Shown in pieces: positions 44,372-54,160 of a stretch of DNA of 64,000 bases. Below the pieces are notes generated by a model that was given only the letters and a program-made list of their open reading frames with translations, searched no databases and was not told where the DNA came from. Origin of the DNA: Caulobacter sp. (GTDB lineage: Bacteria; Pseudomonadota; Alphaproteobacteria; Caulobacterales; Caulobacteraceae); contig JAHBYC010000003.1 of NCBI GenBank assembly GCA_019636175.1, forward strand, positions 1-64,000, read 5' to 3'. Each line of letters opens with the position of its first letter. Within the stretch, counting starts at the first letter, position 1. Position numbers and translations under genes: made by a program.

Positions 44372-44848
44372 TCAGCTTGGGCGACGGCGCGCCCGATTGA
44401 TCGCCTCATCAAGGGTCTGGAGGAACCGTGACCGGTCCCGGGGACCGAAGGGCGGCGGACCGCCGGTGATCTCGCCGGTCGAGCGGATATGCTCCATGAT
44501 CGACCTCTGGGCGAGCAGCGCGCCAATGCTGTCCGCCGTGAAGGGCTGACCATTGGCGCGAATCGCCTGGGCTCCGGCCTTGAGGCAGAGGTCGGCCAGA
44601 GGGATGTCGTTGGTCACCACCACGTCACGGGGGCCGCAGCGCTCGGCGATCCAGGCGTCGGCGACGTCCGGACCGGCATCGACGACTATGCGCTCGATCA
44701 GGGGCGAGGCCGGGACCATCATGAAGCTGTTGGCCACGACCCAGGTCTTGAGGCCGTAGCGGGCGGCGACCTTGTAGGTCTCGTCCTTCACCGGACAGGC
44801 GTCGGCGTCGATGAAGATCTGGATGGGCGCGGCGGTCATGGCGGCCAT
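44372..44848 (-). CDS. YaiI/YqxD-family (DUF188) protein
   Basis: 158 residues. The family signature IFIDADACPVKDE (near residues 10-22), with acidic residues characteristic of PIN-like nuclease folds, is followed by VVTNDIPLADLCLKAGAQAI (conserved Asp) and GEITGGPPPFGPRDRSRFLQTLD. It is a putative metal-dependent nuclease-like protein with no known substrate. Start could be 44848 or the ATG three codons later (44839). Separated by 61 bp from the DUF805 gene behind it. Confidence 0.9.
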   Translation of the reverse strand: MAAMTAAPIQIFIDADACPVKDETYKVAARYGLKTWVVANSFMMVPASPLIERIVVDAGPDVADAWIAERCGPRDVVVTNDIPLADLCLKAGAQAIRANGQPFTADSIGALLAQRSIMEHIRSTGEITGGPPPFGPRDRSRFLQTLDEAINRARRRPS

Positions 44849-44919
44849 AGAGCAGGCGGCGACCGGTTTGTCAGGCCCCTGGCGGATCGACTATGGCTGG
44901 CAGGACAGGGAAGGGCGGC

Positions 44920-46176
44920 ATGAACAGGCAGATCGTGATCGGACTGGCGGCGGCTCTGGCGACGCTGCTCTCGGCCTGCGGCGCTTCACCGCCACCGCTG
45001 CTGGCGACGCCGGGGGTCAAGCCCGTGGCGGACAAGAGCGAATGGTCCGGCCTGCCGCGTCTGCCCGTCAAACGCGGCGTGGTGTTCCGTGGCCGGCCGG
45101 GCGTATCGGCCTTCAACATTCACAACTACCTTGACCATGACGGCCGCCAATTCTCGATCATGTGGACATCCGGGGCCGTGCACGAAGGCGAGGCCGGCTC
45201 GCGGGTCATGCGGGCGGTCAGTGACGACGGCCTGACCTGGTCCGCCCCGACCTTCCTGACCCCGCCGCCGCCGCCCGGCCAGCGCTATTTTGCCCGGGGA
45301 TACTGGCGACGCGGGACCGAAACCCTGGCCCTGGTCTCGAGCGACCGCGAGGGGGATTATTTCGGACCCGACCTGAGGATGCTGGCCTTCGCGCCCGGCG
45401 ATCGTCCGGACCAGCCCTGGACCCTTCGCGGCGTCCTGGCGAACGGCGTGATCACCAACTTTCCACCCCGCAGGCTGGCCGACGGCCAATGGTTCGAGTC
45501 GAGCCGCGACAGCGCCATGCGGCCCGGCTTCATCAAGGGCGGGGTGTCTTCGTGGGACAGCTGGCGCAGGATCGATGTGCCGCCGCCGACGGTTCGCTGG
45601 GAATGGCGAATGTGGCCGGCGACGCCCGCCGGTCGTCGTCCGCCGGGCGAGGCCTGGAAGTCGTGGCTGCGGGTTCCTCTGCCGACGCGGGTCAGGCCGC
45701 AACTGGATGAGCCGATCTGGTGGACCTTGCCGGACGGGCGATTGACCGGGCTGTATCGCGACAACAGCGGACGCAGGCTCTATCGGGCCATGGGCAGCGC
45801 CGACGGGGAGCATTGGACGCGGCCCCGGCGGACGAACTTTCCCGACGCCAGCTCCAAGATGGCCGGTCTGCGCCTGAGCGAGGGCCTCTATGTGATGGTC
45901 TCCAATCCGCGTCCCGACGCCAAGGAACGCAGTCCTCTGGTCCTGTCAGTGTCGGCGGACGGCTTGAGCTTTACCGCCATGGCCATCCTGCTGGACGAGC
46001 CGACATCGCGCCGGGCCTTCGGCAACCGCAAGACCCCGGGCTATCAGTATCCGCAACTGCTGGAGCACGATGGACGGCTGCTGGTCGCCTATTCCCGCAA
46101 CAAGGAGGATATCGAGGTGATCGCCGTGGCCGTCAGCGACATCGAGGCGCTGGCGAAGCGGCAGCGCCCGGGGTGA
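44920..46176 (+). CDS. Sialidase-like (BNR/Asp-box) lipoprotein
   Basis: 418 residues from ATG 44920, with GGGAAGGG before it. A lipoprotein signal ends at LLSACGAS (Cys near residue 20). The mature part looks like a five- or six-bladed beta-propeller: an Asp-box (SDDGLTWSAP), YWRRGTETLALVS, a partial Asp-box (SADGEHWTRPRRTNFPDASS), and SVSADGLSFTAM, plus the C-terminal YPQLLEHDGRLLVAYSRNKEDIEVIAV often seen in sialidase-related families. The Arg triad of true sialidases is not evident. It is likely a periplasmic or surface glycan-related lipoprotein; it ends 4 bp from the tRNA-Thr gene. Confidence 0.75.
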   Translation: MNRQIVIGLAAALATLLSACGASPPPLLATPGVKPVADKSEWSGLPRLPVKRGVVFRGRPGVSAFNIHNYLDHDGRQFSIMWTSGAVHEGEAGSRVMRAVSDDGLTWSAPTFLTPPPPPGQRYFARGYWRRGTETLALVSSDREGDYFGPDLRMLAFAPGDRPDQPWTLRGVLANGVITNFPPRRLADGQWFESSRDSAMRPGFIKGGVSSWDSWRRIDVPPPTVRWEWRMWPATPAGRRPPGEAWKSWLRVPLPTRVRPQLDEPIWWTLPDGRLTGLYRDNSGRRLYRAMGSADGEHWTRPRRTNFPDASSKMAGLRLSEGLYVMVSNPRPDAKERSPLVLSVSADGLSFTAMAILLDEPTSRRAFGNRKTPGYQYPQLLEHDGRLLVAYSRNKEDIEVIAVAVSDIEALAKRQRPG

Positions 46177-46179
46177 TCT

Positions 46180-46255
46180 TGGTGCCGGCTGCAGGGATCG
46201 AACCCGCGACCTTCGGTTTACAAAACCGCTGCTCTACCATCTGAGCTAAGCCGGC
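46180..46255 (-). tRNA. tRNA-Thr (UGU)
   Basis: On the minus strand the cloverleaf reads GCCGGC acceptor, TTAGCTCAGATGGTAGAGC D-arm, anticodon loop TTTGTAA (anticodon UGU), GGTTCGATCC T-arm, and GCCGGC-A-CCA with an encoded CCA (46180-46182). The acceptor pairs perfectly. A G-A mismatch at the base of the anticodon stem is the only irregularity. Confidence 0.96.
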
Positions 46256-46348
46256 AAACGCTTGCGCGCCCTGTCGCGGGCGCCCAAATGCGACAAACCG
46301 GGGCGCGCGTCCAGCCCCAACTCATCCGCCCCCGCAAGGAGCTCTTCA

Positions 46349-46657
46349 ATGGCCAAGCCCCTGACGATCACCATCCCGCACCAACTGGGCAAGGATCAGG
46401 CCCGCGCCCGTATCGAGAGCGGCTTTGGCAAGATCGAACAACAGTTCGCCGGCGGCGGGCAGGCCAAGGTCGAAAAGTCCTGGGACGGGGACCGGATGAG
46501 TTTCACCGCCCTGGCGATGGGCCAGACCATCACCGGAACCCTGGACGTGCTGGACGACGCGGTGCGGCTGGACATCGCCTTGCCGGGCTTCCTGGCCATG
46601 TTCGCCGGCAAGGTGAAGGACAAGGTCCAGGACGAGGCGCGGCTGCTGCTGAAGTAG
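46349..46657 (+). CDS. Polyhydroxyalkanoic acid system family protein
   Basis: 102 residues from ATG 46349 with AAGGAG upstream. [26 protein letters not shown] and the [25 protein letters not shown] segment match the small PHA-system protein family found near phasin and polyester genes in some bacteria. It has a beta-rich core and an amphipathic C-terminus ([22 protein letters not shown]). A role in granule biology or as a steroid/lipid-binding-type fold is possible. No phasin or PHA synthase gene is beside it. Confidence 0.82.
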   Translation: MAKPLTITIPHQLGKDQARARIESGFGKIEQQFAGGGQAKVEKSWDGDRMSFTALAMGQTITGTLDVLDDAVRLDIALPGFLAMFAGKVKDKVQDEARLLLK

Positions 46658-46754
46658 GAATGGTCGCCGCTCCCCGCGGCTCGGACAGGGACCAACCGGT
46701 CGCACGCAACAGCCCGCTGTCATTTCGCGTGACGCTCGCCTATATCCGCGCCCC

Positions 46755-48467
46755 ATGACGCGCGTTCTCATCACCTCCGCCCTGCCGTACATCAACGGGA
46801 TCAAGCACCTCGGCAATCTGGCCGGCTCGATGCTTCCCGCTGACGTCTTCGCCCGGTTCCTGCGCGCCCGGGGCCGTGAGGTGCTGTACATCTGCGCCAC
46901 TGACGAGCACGGCACGCCAGCGGAACTGGCCGCAGCGGCGGCCGGTCAGGACGTCCGCACCTATTGCGATGAGCAACATGCCCTGCAGCACGACATCAGC
47001 CGCGCCTTCGGCCTGTCGTTCGACTGGTTCGGCCGCAGTTCCAATCCGCCCAATCATCGCCTGACCCAGCATTTCGCCGAGGCGCTGGAGGCCAAGGGGC
47101 TGATCGAGGAACGGACCGACAAGATGGTCTATTCCGTCGACGACAAGCGCTTTCTGCCGGACCGTTATGTCGAGGGGACCTGCCCGCACTGCGGCCATCC
47201 CAAGGCCCGGGGCGATCAGTGTGACAATTGCGGCAATCTGCTCGACCCGGTCGACCTGATCGATCCCTACAGCGTGATCAGCGGCTCGCGGAACATCGAG
47301 GTGCGCGATACCCGCCACCTGTACCTGCTGCAGACCAAGGTCGAGGCACGCATCCGCGCCTGGGTTGACGCCAACAGCGCCGACTGGCCCAACCTCACGC
47401 GGTCGATCGCCTACAAGCATCTGGACGAGGGCCTGATCGACCGGGGCATCACCCGGGATCTCGCCTGGGGCATTCCGGTGATGAAGGACGGCGCGCCCCG
47501 CCCCGGGTTCGAGGACAAGGTCTTCTATGTCTGGTTCGACGCCCCCATCGAATACATCGGCGCCACGGTTGAATGGGCCGAGGCGACCGGCGCTGACTGG
47601 GAGCGCTGGTGGCGAGAGGACAAGGGCGCGACGGACCTCGAATACGTCCAGTTCATGGGCAAGGACAATGTCGCCTTCCACACGGTCAGCTTCCCCGCGA
47701 CGATCCTTGGCAGCGAGGAGCCCTGGAAGAAGGTCGACCGGCTGAAGGCCTTCAACTGGCTGAATTGGTATGGCGGCAAGTTCTCGACCAGCGAGCGGCG
47801 TGGCGTGTTCATGGACGCGGCGATTGATCTGCTGCCGGCGGATCTGTGGCGCTGGTACCTGACCGCCAACGCCCCGGAAGGCTCCGACACGGCCTTCACC
47901 TGGGAGCAGTTCCAGTCGTCGGTGAACAAGGACCTGGCCGATGTGCTGGGCAATTTCGTCAATCGCATCGCCAAGTTCGCCGAGAGCAAGTTCGAGGGCG
48001 TGGTTCCGGACGGCGGCGAAGCCGGCGAACTGGAGCTGAAGCTGTACGACGACCTGGACGCCGGGATCGCCGATCTGACCAGCCAGCTGGACGCCATCGA
48101 GATGCGCAAGGCCGCTCAGGCCCTGCGGGCGCTGTGGGTGCTCGGCAACGAGTATCTGCAGGTCGCTGCGCCCTGGACCGCCATCAAGATCGACCGCGAC
48201 CGGGCCGCCGTGGCGGTTCGCACCGCCCTGAATCTGGCGGCGCTTTATGCGCGTCTGTCGGCGCCCTTCATCCCCTTCGCGGCCGAGAAGATCGCCGAGG
48301 CGCTTGGCCAGGGCTGGCCGCTGGACTGGCCCTCGGACGGTGCGGCGGTGGAGCTCAATCGGCTTGCGATTGGTCAGACGATCCGCGCGCCGGAAGTCCT
48401 GTTCCGCAAGATCGAGGACGAGCAGATCGCCGAATGGGCTGAACGCTTCGGCGGGGAGCCCGCCTGA
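46755..48467 (+). CDS. metG: Methionyl-tRNA synthetase
   Basis: 570 residues. Class I signature HLGN in [14 protein letters not shown] (near residues 12-24), the zinc knuckle [18 protein letters not shown] (about residues 142-159), and the KMSKS-loop variant KFSTSERRG (about residues 341-349). The alpha-bundle anticodon domain fills the C-terminus and no extra tRNA-binding domain is present. Essential enzyme charging tRNA-Met. Converges with trpE, 24 bp between stop codons. Confidence 0.97.
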   Translation: MTRVLITSALPYINGIKHLGNLAGSMLPADVFARFLRARGREVLYICATDEHGTPAELAAAAAGQDVRTYCDEQHALQHDISRAFGLSFDWFGRSSNPPNHRLTQHFAEALEAKGLIEERTDKMVYSVDDKRFLPDRYVEGTCPHCGHPKARGDQCDNCGNLLDPVDLIDPYSVISGSRNIEVRDTRHLYLLQTKVEARIRAWVDANSADWPNLTRSIAYKHLDEGLIDRGITRDLAWGIPVMKDGAPRPGFEDKVFYVWFDAPIEYIGATVEWAEATGADWERWWREDKGATDLEYVQFMGKDNVAFHTVSFPATILGSEEPWKKVDRLKAFNWLNWYGGKFSTSERRGVFMDAAIDLLPADLWRWYLTANAPEGSDTAFTWEQFQSSVNKDLADVLGNFVNRIAKFAESKFEGVVPDGGEAGELELKLYDDLDAGIADLTSQLDAIEMRKAAQALRALWVLGNEYLQVAAPWTAIKIDRDRAAVAVRTALNLAALYARLSAPFIPFAAEKIAEALGQGWPLDWPSDGAAVELNRLAIGQTIRAPEVLFRKIEDEQIAEWAERFGGEPA

Positions 48468-48491
48468 CCCTTTCTCCCTCAGGGAGAGGTG

Positions 48492-50039
48492 TTACCGGAA
48501 CCGCCAGGCCTCTTCGGCGGCGCGTTTCAGGGCGCGGCTCTTGTGCAGGGTCTCGTCGTACTCGGCGTCGGCGTCACTGTCGGCGACCACGCCGCCGCCT
48601 GCCTGGACGTAGAGCATGCCGTCCTTGACCAGGCCGGTGCGCAGAACGATGCAGGTATCGACCGACCCGTCGGCGCCGAAATAGCCGACCGCGCCGGCAT
48701 AGGTCAGGCCGCGCTTTTCCAGCTCCAGCTCGTCGATGATTTCCATGGCCCGCACCTTGGGCGCACCGGACAGGGTGCCGGCGGGTAGGGCGGCCATCAG
48801 CACATCGACCGGATCCAGTCCGTCGGGCGCATCACCCTCGACGTTGGAGACGATGTGCATGACGTGGCTGTAGCGTTCGACGATGAAGCTCTGGGTGACC
48901 CGGACGGCCGGTCCCCTGGTGCGGGGCGTGGGCTCGTTGCGGCCTTCCTCGCGGAGCCGCGCCACCCGACCCACATCGTTGCGCCCAAGGTCCAGAAGCA
49001 TCAGATGCTCGGCCCGCTCCTTGGGATCGGCCAGCAGTTCGGCCTCGAGGGCCTGATCCTCCTCCGGCGTGGCGCCGCGGGGCCGGGTGCCGGCGATCGG
49101 CCGGATGGTGATCTTGCCGTCGCGCAGCCGCACCAGGATTTCCGGACTGGAGCCGACCAGCTGGAAGTCGCCGAAGTTCAGATAGAACAGGAAGGGCGAG
49201 GGATTGGTGCGGCGCAGGGATCGGTAGAGAGCGAAGGGCTGGTCCGGATAGGGCGCGCTGAACCGGTGGCTGGGCACGACCTGGAAGATGTCGCCGGCGA
49301 CAATGTAGTCCTTGGCCTTGTCGACGATGCGGGCGTAGTCAGCCCGGCTGACGCGGGTCTCGAAGGTCATGGCTTCGGCGCTTGCCGGCGGCGCGGGCGG
49401 CGGCATGGCGCCCTTCAGGTCAGCCAGGACCTCGTCCAGCCGCGCACGGGCGGCATTGTAGCCGAGGCGGGCGTCAACACCGGCTCTGGGCCTGGCCGGC
49501 GCCACAAGCAGGATCTCCTGCGCGATGGCGTCGAACACGGCCACCACCGAGGGACGGATCATGATCGCGTCAGGCAGGCCGAGGGGATCGGGATTGACCT
49601 CCGGAAGGCGCTCAACCAGCCGCACCATGTCATAGCCGATCGCCCCGAAGACGCCGGCGGAGGGCGGGGGCAGGCCCGCCGGCAACTCGATCCTCGAACT
49701 GGCGACCAGATCGCGCAGGCTGTCCAGGGCGCCGCCGGGCTGAGGGGTGAAGCGCCCGGCGCCGATAGCTTCGCCCTCAGCGATCTCGGCCTGGTCGCCG
49801 CGACAGCGCCAGACCAGATCAGGCTTCATCGCGACAATCGAATAGCGGCCGCGCCAGGCCCCGCCCTCGACGCTTTCGAACAGGAAGGCGTAGGGGCGCT
49901 GACGGGCGATCTTGAGATAGGCCGAAACCGGCGTTTCCAGATCGTCGATCAGCCGCGTCCAGACCACCTGCGGCCGGCCCGCGTTCCAGGCCTCGGCAAA
50001 GGCGTCAAAGGCCGGCTCCGGCGCGTCCGGCGCCGTCAC
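48492..50039 (-). CDS. trpE: Anthranilate synthase component I
   Basis: 515 residues. The chorismate-binding C-terminal half has SRADYARIVDKAKDYIVAGDIFQVVPSHRF, IRPIAGTRPRGATPEED, LLDLGRNDVGRVARL, and PAGTLSGAPKVRAMEIIDELE, all standard for TrpE. The N-terminal half carries the feedback-inhibition fold. It makes anthranilate from chorismate with the TrpG amidotransferase, which is not in the window. It is co-transcribed behind the ppiD-like gene with a four-base overlap, an arrangement also found in other Caulobacterales as far as I recall. Confidence 0.96.
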   Translation of the reverse strand: MTAPDAPEPAFDAFAEAWNAGRPQVVWTRLIDDLETPVSAYLKIARQRPYAFLFESVEGGAWRGRYSIVAMKPDLVWRCRGDQAEIAEGEAIGAGRFTPQPGGALDSLRDLVASSRIELPAGLPPPSAGVFGAIGYDMVRLVERLPEVNPDPLGLPDAIMIRPSVVAVFDAIAQEILLVAPARPRAGVDARLGYNAARARLDEVLADLKGAMPPPAPPASAEAMTFETRVSRADYARIVDKAKDYIVAGDIFQVVPSHRFSAPYPDQPFALYRSLRRTNPSPFLFYLNFGDFQLVGSSPEILVRLRDGKITIRPIAGTRPRGATPEEDQALEAELLADPKERAEHLMLLDLGRNDVGRVARLREEGRNEPTPRTRGPAVRVTQSFIVERYSHVMHIVSNVEGDAPDGLDPVDVLMAALPAGTLSGAPKVRAMEIIDELELEKRGLTYAGAVGYFGADGSVDTCIVLRTGLVKDGMLYVQAGGGVVADSDADAEYDETLHKSRALKRAAEEAWRFR

Positions 50040-52006
50040 TTGCCCTTCGCGTCCTTCTTGGCGTCGCCCGTCTCGGCTTCGACAGGCTTTTCGGCGTAGT
50101 CCTTGGGATCGACGCCGAGGGCGGTCAGGGCGCGATCCCGGTTGGTTTTCACCGTGACCTTGCCCTTGGCGTAGTCCTGGATCGAGGTGACGACGTCTCC
50201 GAAGATCGACTGGGTGAAGTTCTGACGCTGTTGCTCGGTCATCTGGGCGACATCGCTGACGGAGCCTGACCGCACCGCGGAAATCCGGCCGACCATCAGG
50301 CCCTCCTTGGGCAGGCCCGCGTTGAACACCTGGCCCTGCGATCCGTCCAGCGTCGCCGACAGGACCTCCCGGCCCAGGGCCTCATGATCCTGGGCGCCCG
50401 CGCGGGTCATCTTGTCCAGCTTGACCAGCTTGTAACCGGCGGAGGCCGCAACCGCTTCCATGCTCTCGCCCTTGCGGACGCGGGCGGAAAGGGCCTCGGC
50501 CCGGTCCTGCATCATCTTGGCCTGCTTGCGGCCCATGAGCAGCTTGGTCAGGTCGCCGCGGATTTCCGACAGCGGCGGCAGGGCCGGAGCGATCACCTTG
50601 TCGACCCGGACGGCGAATTGATCGCCCGCCGAGATTTCGACCAGCTGGCTTTCCTGTCCGGCCTGGGTGGCGAAGGCGGTGTCGAGGAGTTCCTTGCTCA
50701 AGCCTTTGACCGGCGTGCCATCGATGCCGATGCCCTGGGCGCTGACCGGGCCGATGGTGACCACCTCGACGCCGGCCTTGGCTGCGGCCTCGGCGAAGCT
50801 GGCGCCCTGGCTGTGGGCGTCGTCATAGGCTTGAGCCTGATTGTAGGCCTTGTTGTTGGCGGCCGCGGCGATGACGTCCTTTTCGATTTCGGCGCGATGA
50901 TCCTCGAGCGTGGCGGCGTGTCCGGGCGTGATCCCGGTGACCTTGACCACGGCATAGCCCAGCTCGCCCTTCAACGGCCCGCTCACCCCGCCTTCCGGCA
51001 GACTGAAGGCGGCGTCGCCGATGACCTTGTCGAACATCGCGCTGCGGGGCTTGTCGTCATAGAGGATCGGCTCGACGCCCGCCGCCTTGGCGACGACGGC
51101 GGGATCCTCGCCCTTCTTCAGCTTGTCGGCGGCCTCGGCGGCGGCCTTTTCGGACTTGACCGAGATCTGCACGATGCTGCGGGTTTCCGGAGCCGACAGG
51201 CTGTCCTTGCGGAAGTTGAACCGCTTCTCCACCTCGGCCGGATCGGCCTTCATGTCCTTGATGTATTCGTCGGAATTGAAGCGAACCACCGAGATCTGAC
51301 GGAACTCGGGCCGCATCAGCCGGGCCGAGTTCTCCTTCATGAAGTCCTGCATTTCCTTTTCGGTCGGCGGCTCGATCTTGCCGACGCTGGCAGGGGTGAC
51401 GACGAAATAGGTCAGGTCGCGCTGTTCCAGGAGATAGGCGCCCTGCAGGGCGGCGTAGATCCGAGGAGCCTTGAGCCCCGCGGTCAGCGATCCCGCAAAC
51501 TGCTGGCGCACGATGCCGTCGGCGATGCTCTTGCGGAATTCGGCTTCGGTCAGGTTGTTATCGCTGAGCAGCCGAAGGAAGTCGCCTTGGTTCAGTTTGC
51601 CGGTGATGTCGTCAAACAGGCCGGGAACCTGCATCAACTGCGCCTTCATCTCCTCTTCGATGAGGGAATCGGACGCCTTGAGGCCGAGCCGGGCGAGAAG
51701 CGCCGACAGGGCTTCATTCTGGGCCAGTTCCTCAAGCACCTGGCGGTCAAACCCGTTCTGCAGCGCTACTTCGTTGGTGATCTTCTGCTGATACTGCTGT
51801 TCCAGCTGGCTCTTGGCGCGCTCGAAGGCGTTCTTGAACTCCTGGCCATCGACCTCGCGGTTGCCCGCCTTGATCACCCAGGTGCCGATCTGGGCGGAGA
51901 AGGGGTCGAACTTGCCGAAGCCAAGGAAGGCCATGCAGACAATCAGCAGGCCAAGGATCCCGGCGGCGAACCAGGACTTCATGAACTTTTTCAGGGCGGC
52001 GAGCAT
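50036..52006 (-). CDS. PpiD/SurA-like periplasmic peptidyl-prolyl isomerase
   Basis: 656 residues from ATG 52004-52006 (MLAALKKFMKSWFAAGILGLLIV); a membrane helix at about residues 13-31 anchors it to the inner membrane with the rest periplasmic. SurA-like N-terminal region (REVDGQEFKNAFERAKSQLEQQYQQK...), a parvulin-type domain (PSVTEKEMQDFMKENSARL...EKRFNFRKDSLSAPETRSIVQI...), and a PPIC-like C-terminal part. It helps fold outer-membrane and secreted proteins leaving the Sec channel. Its start is divergent from tpiA. Confidence 0.9.
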   Translation of the reverse strand: MLAALKKFMKSWFAAGILGLLIVCMAFLGFGKFDPFSAQIGTWVIKAGNREVDGQEFKNAFERAKSQLEQQYQQKITNEVALQNGFDRQVLEELAQNEALSALLARLGLKASDSLIEEEMKAQLMQVPGLFDDITGKLNQGDFLRLLSDNNLTEAEFRKSIADGIVRQQFAGSLTAGLKAPRIYAALQGAYLLEQRDLTYFVVTPASVGKIEPPTEKEMQDFMKENSARLMRPEFRQISVVRFNSDEYIKDMKADPAEVEKRFNFRKDSLSAPETRSIVQISVKSEKAAAEAADKLKKGEDPAVVAKAAGVEPILYDDKPRSAMFDKVIGDAAFSLPEGGVSGPLKGELGYAVVKVTGITPGHAATLEDHRAEIEKDVIAAAANNKAYNQAQAYDDAHSQGASFAEAAAKAGVEVVTIGPVSAQGIGIDGTPVKGLSKELLDTAFATQAGQESQLVEISAGDQFAVRVDKVIAPALPPLSEIRGDLTKLLMGRKQAKMMQDRAEALSARVRKGESMEAVAASAGYKLVKLDKMTRAGAQDHEALGREVLSATLDGSQGQVFNAGLPKEGLMVGRISAVRSGSVSDVAQMTEQQRQNFTQSIFGDVVTSIQDYAKGKVTVKTNRDRALTALGVDPKDYAEKPVEAETGDAKKDAKGK

Positions 52007-52164
52007 GGACGGGTCGAACCTTTGTCGAAGCGGCCGCGCGCGGCCGTGAGGGGCGGGTATATCTTCGCCGCGACAGGACAGGCAAGGGTGGCGGAATGTT
52101 GGCGTGACATACGCTTTCGGGGCGGCTAGTCCCGGACCGTCAAAACGATGGAGAGTTCGCCGCA

Positions 52165-52914
52165 ATGACAGCCGCCCGCCCGCTGGTCGCCGGAAACTGG
52201 AAGATGAATGGTCTGGCGATTTCGCTGGACGAGGCGCGCGCCGTCTCCGCCGCCATTGACGCCCAGCCGCCAGCCTGCCGCGTGGCGATCTGCCCGCCCT
52301 CGACGCTGGTCCACCGCATGGCCGACGCCCTCGGCGGCGGCGCTCTGGAGATCGGCGGCCAGGACTGCCGGGCCGAGGTCAACGGCGCCTTCACCGGGGA
52401 TATTTCGGCGGAGATGCTGGCGGACGCGGGCGCCGAACTGGTGATCCTCGGCCACTCCGAACGCCGGGCCGGCTATGGCGAAAGCGACGCCCTGGTGGCG
52501 TCAAAGGTCGACGCCGCGCTTCGGGCCGGGATCGAGCCGATCGTCTGCGTCGGAGAAACCCTGGCCCAGCGGGAGGCGGGTGAGACCCTTGCGGTGGTGA
52601 CCGGTCAGGTGAAGGCCAGTCTGCCGTCTTCGCTGCAAGGGAAGGCCTTTGCGGTCGCCTATGAGCCGGTCTGGGCCATTGGCACGGGGCTGACCCCGAC
52701 CCTTGAACAGATCGAGGAGGTGCATGTCGCCATCCGCGAGACCCTGGTCGCCCAGTTCGGCGAGGAGGGCCGCGTTCCGCCGATCCTTTATGGCGGCTCG
52801 GTAAAGCCTTCCAATGCCGCGGAAATTCTCAAGGCGCGGGAGGTGGGCGGCGCCCTGGTCGGCGGCGCTTCGCTGAAGGCTGCGGATTTTCTGGGGATCA
52901 TCACCGCGGCCTGA
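52165..52914 (+). CDS. tpiA: Triosephosphate isomerase
   Basis: 249 residues. GNWKMNG (catalytic Lys, near residue 12), VILGHSERR (catalytic His, about residue 96), AYEPVWAIGTG (catalytic Glu, about residue 169), and YGGSVKPSN phosphate-gripper near the end are all intact. It interconverts dihydroxyacetone phosphate and glyceraldehyde 3-phosphate in glycolysis. GGAGAG precedes the ATG. It is divergent from ppiD across 158 bp. Confidence 0.98.
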   Translation: MTAARPLVAGNWKMNGLAISLDEARAVSAAIDAQPPACRVAICPPSTLVHRMADALGGGALEIGGQDCRAEVNGAFTGDISAEMLADAGAELVILGHSERRAGYGESDALVASKVDAALRAGIEPIVCVGETLAQREAGETLAVVTGQVKASLPSSLQGKAFAVAYEPVWAIGTGLTPTLEQIEEVHVAIRETLVAQFGEEGRVPPILYGGSVKPSNAAEILKAREVGGALVGGASLKAADFLGIITAA

Positions 52915-52961
52915 GGCCGGAAGGCCGGGGTAGGGGCAGGCGGCAGCGCTGGGCGGCTGGC

Positions 52962-53486
52962 CTAGGCGACGATCTTGCCGGCCGAGGCCTGTTCGGCCGC
53001 CAGTCGGCGGGCGCGGAGGAACATTTCCAGGCGGGCGACGCCAAGGAACCCGACGGCGAAGGCCATGAAGGCGTCGGTGATCAGCAGCGGGTTGATGTGC
53101 CAGGCGACAGCGCCGGTCTCCATCAATTGGCGAAGCCCCAGCCGCACCGCCATGAGGACCAGAATGAAGACCAGGGCGGCAGGCGAGGTCTTGACCATCG
53201 GCCGCCCTGTATCGGCGTCGATGTGGATCGCCATCATCCGGCCGCGCTGCCAACCCAGAGCGCTGCCCGCCGCCATGCCAAGGACGATCCAGAGGAAATC
53301 TCCGACCGCGAGATGCGCCGTCACGGTCATGGCGACAAAGCCGATCACCAGCAGCGCCGGAACGATCCACATGGTGGTCATGGCCAGGGGTCTTGGGGCG
53401 CCGCCCCGCATACGGAACAGGATGACAAGCGCCGCGACGCCGATGCCGATAACCGGACCCCAGGTCTGTCCATCCGAAGGGCTCAT
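52962..53486 (-). CDS. CcdC-like (DUF1453) membrane protein
   Basis: 174 residues with four membrane helices (about residues 9-27, 38-58, 61-79, 104-122) and a fifth in TDAFMAFAVGFLGVARLEMF. The GDFLWIVLGMAAGSALGWQRGRMMAIHIDADTGRP loop is the hallmark of DUF1453/CcdC-like proteins, whose role is unknown. It starts 2 bp after the DsbA-family gene stop and probably ends the popA-dsbA operon. Confidence 0.85.
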   Translation of the reverse strand: MSPSDGQTWGPVIGIGVAALVILFRMRGGAPRPLAMTTMWIVPALLVIGFVAMTVTAHLAVGDFLWIVLGMAAGSALGWQRGRMMAIHIDADTGRPMVKTSPAALVFILVLMAVRLGLRQLMETGAVAWHINPLLITDAFMAFAVGFLGVARLEMFLRARRLAAEQASAGKIVA

Positions 53487-53488
53487 CG

Positions 53489-54160
53489 TCAGGCCTCCAC
53501 GACAGCGGTGTTGAGCGCCCGCGCCAGGCGCTCAGGGGTTTCGGCGCCATGCACGGCGATGCGTCCGCCGAAGATGGTGAAAGGCACCCCGCTGACGCCG
53601 GCCTGCACGGCCATCACATGCTCGCGGGTCACCGCATCCTTGTCGGCGCCTTCGGAGAGGGCCTGAAGGACCACCATCCGCTCCATGCCGATCGACTCGG
53701 CGATGTCAGCCAGAACCATGGGATCGCCGATGTCTCGCAACTCGACGAAATAGGCGGCCATCACCGCCTCGATGGCCTGGGCCTGAAGTCCCACGCCCTG
53801 GGCCCAGCGGATCAGTCGGTGGGCGGCATTGGTGTTGGGCGACATCGGGATATCGGCCAGCTTCAGGTCCAGGCCGACGGTAGCCGCCTCGCTGTCCAGC
53901 ACCTTGAGCGCCTGGGCGCGTCGTTCCGGATCGCGGAACTTGGCGGCCATGTATGCGGCGCGGTCGACGCCTTCCTCGGGAATGGCGGGATCGAGCTGGA
54001 AGGGGCGCCAGGTCACCTCGGTCGCAATGTCGGGGCGCAGGGCCAGCGCCGCCTTCAACCGCTCCCAACCGATGTAGCACCAGGGACAGACGACATCGGC
54101 GATGAAGTCGATCTTCAAGTGCTCGTCCCCGGAGGGGGCGGTCGGGACGGTGTCGGTCAT
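53489..54160 (-). CDS. DsbA-family (FrnE-type) thiol oxidoreductase
   Basis: 223 residues. The thioredoxin-fold CPWC motif is in DFIADVVCPWCYIGWERLKAAL (near residues 22-25), with the DsbA helical insert and a cis-Pro near VSGVPFTIFGGR. There is no signal peptide, as usual for cytosolic FrnE-like proteins that isomerise or oxidise thiols. Start overlaps the PopA-like stop by four bases; the downstream membrane gene lies 2 bp away, so the three are co-transcribed. Confidence 0.93.
   Translation of the reverse strand: MTDTVPTAPSGDEHLKIDFIADVVCPWCYIGWERLKAALALRPDIATEVTWRPFQLDPAIPEEGVDRAAYMAAKFRDPERRAQALKVLDSEAATVGLDLKLADIPMSPNTNAAHRLIRWAQGVGLQAQAIEAVMAAYFVELRDIGDPMVLADIAESIGMERMVVLQALSEGADKDAVTREHVMAVQAGVSGVPFTIFGGRIAVHGAETPERLARALNTAVVEA

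Noticed and set aside
48473-48487. TCTCCCT-C-AGGGAGA hairpin between metG and trpE
   Set aside because: The loop would be one base, and no U-run follows, so I do not call it a terminator, although it lies between convergent genes.
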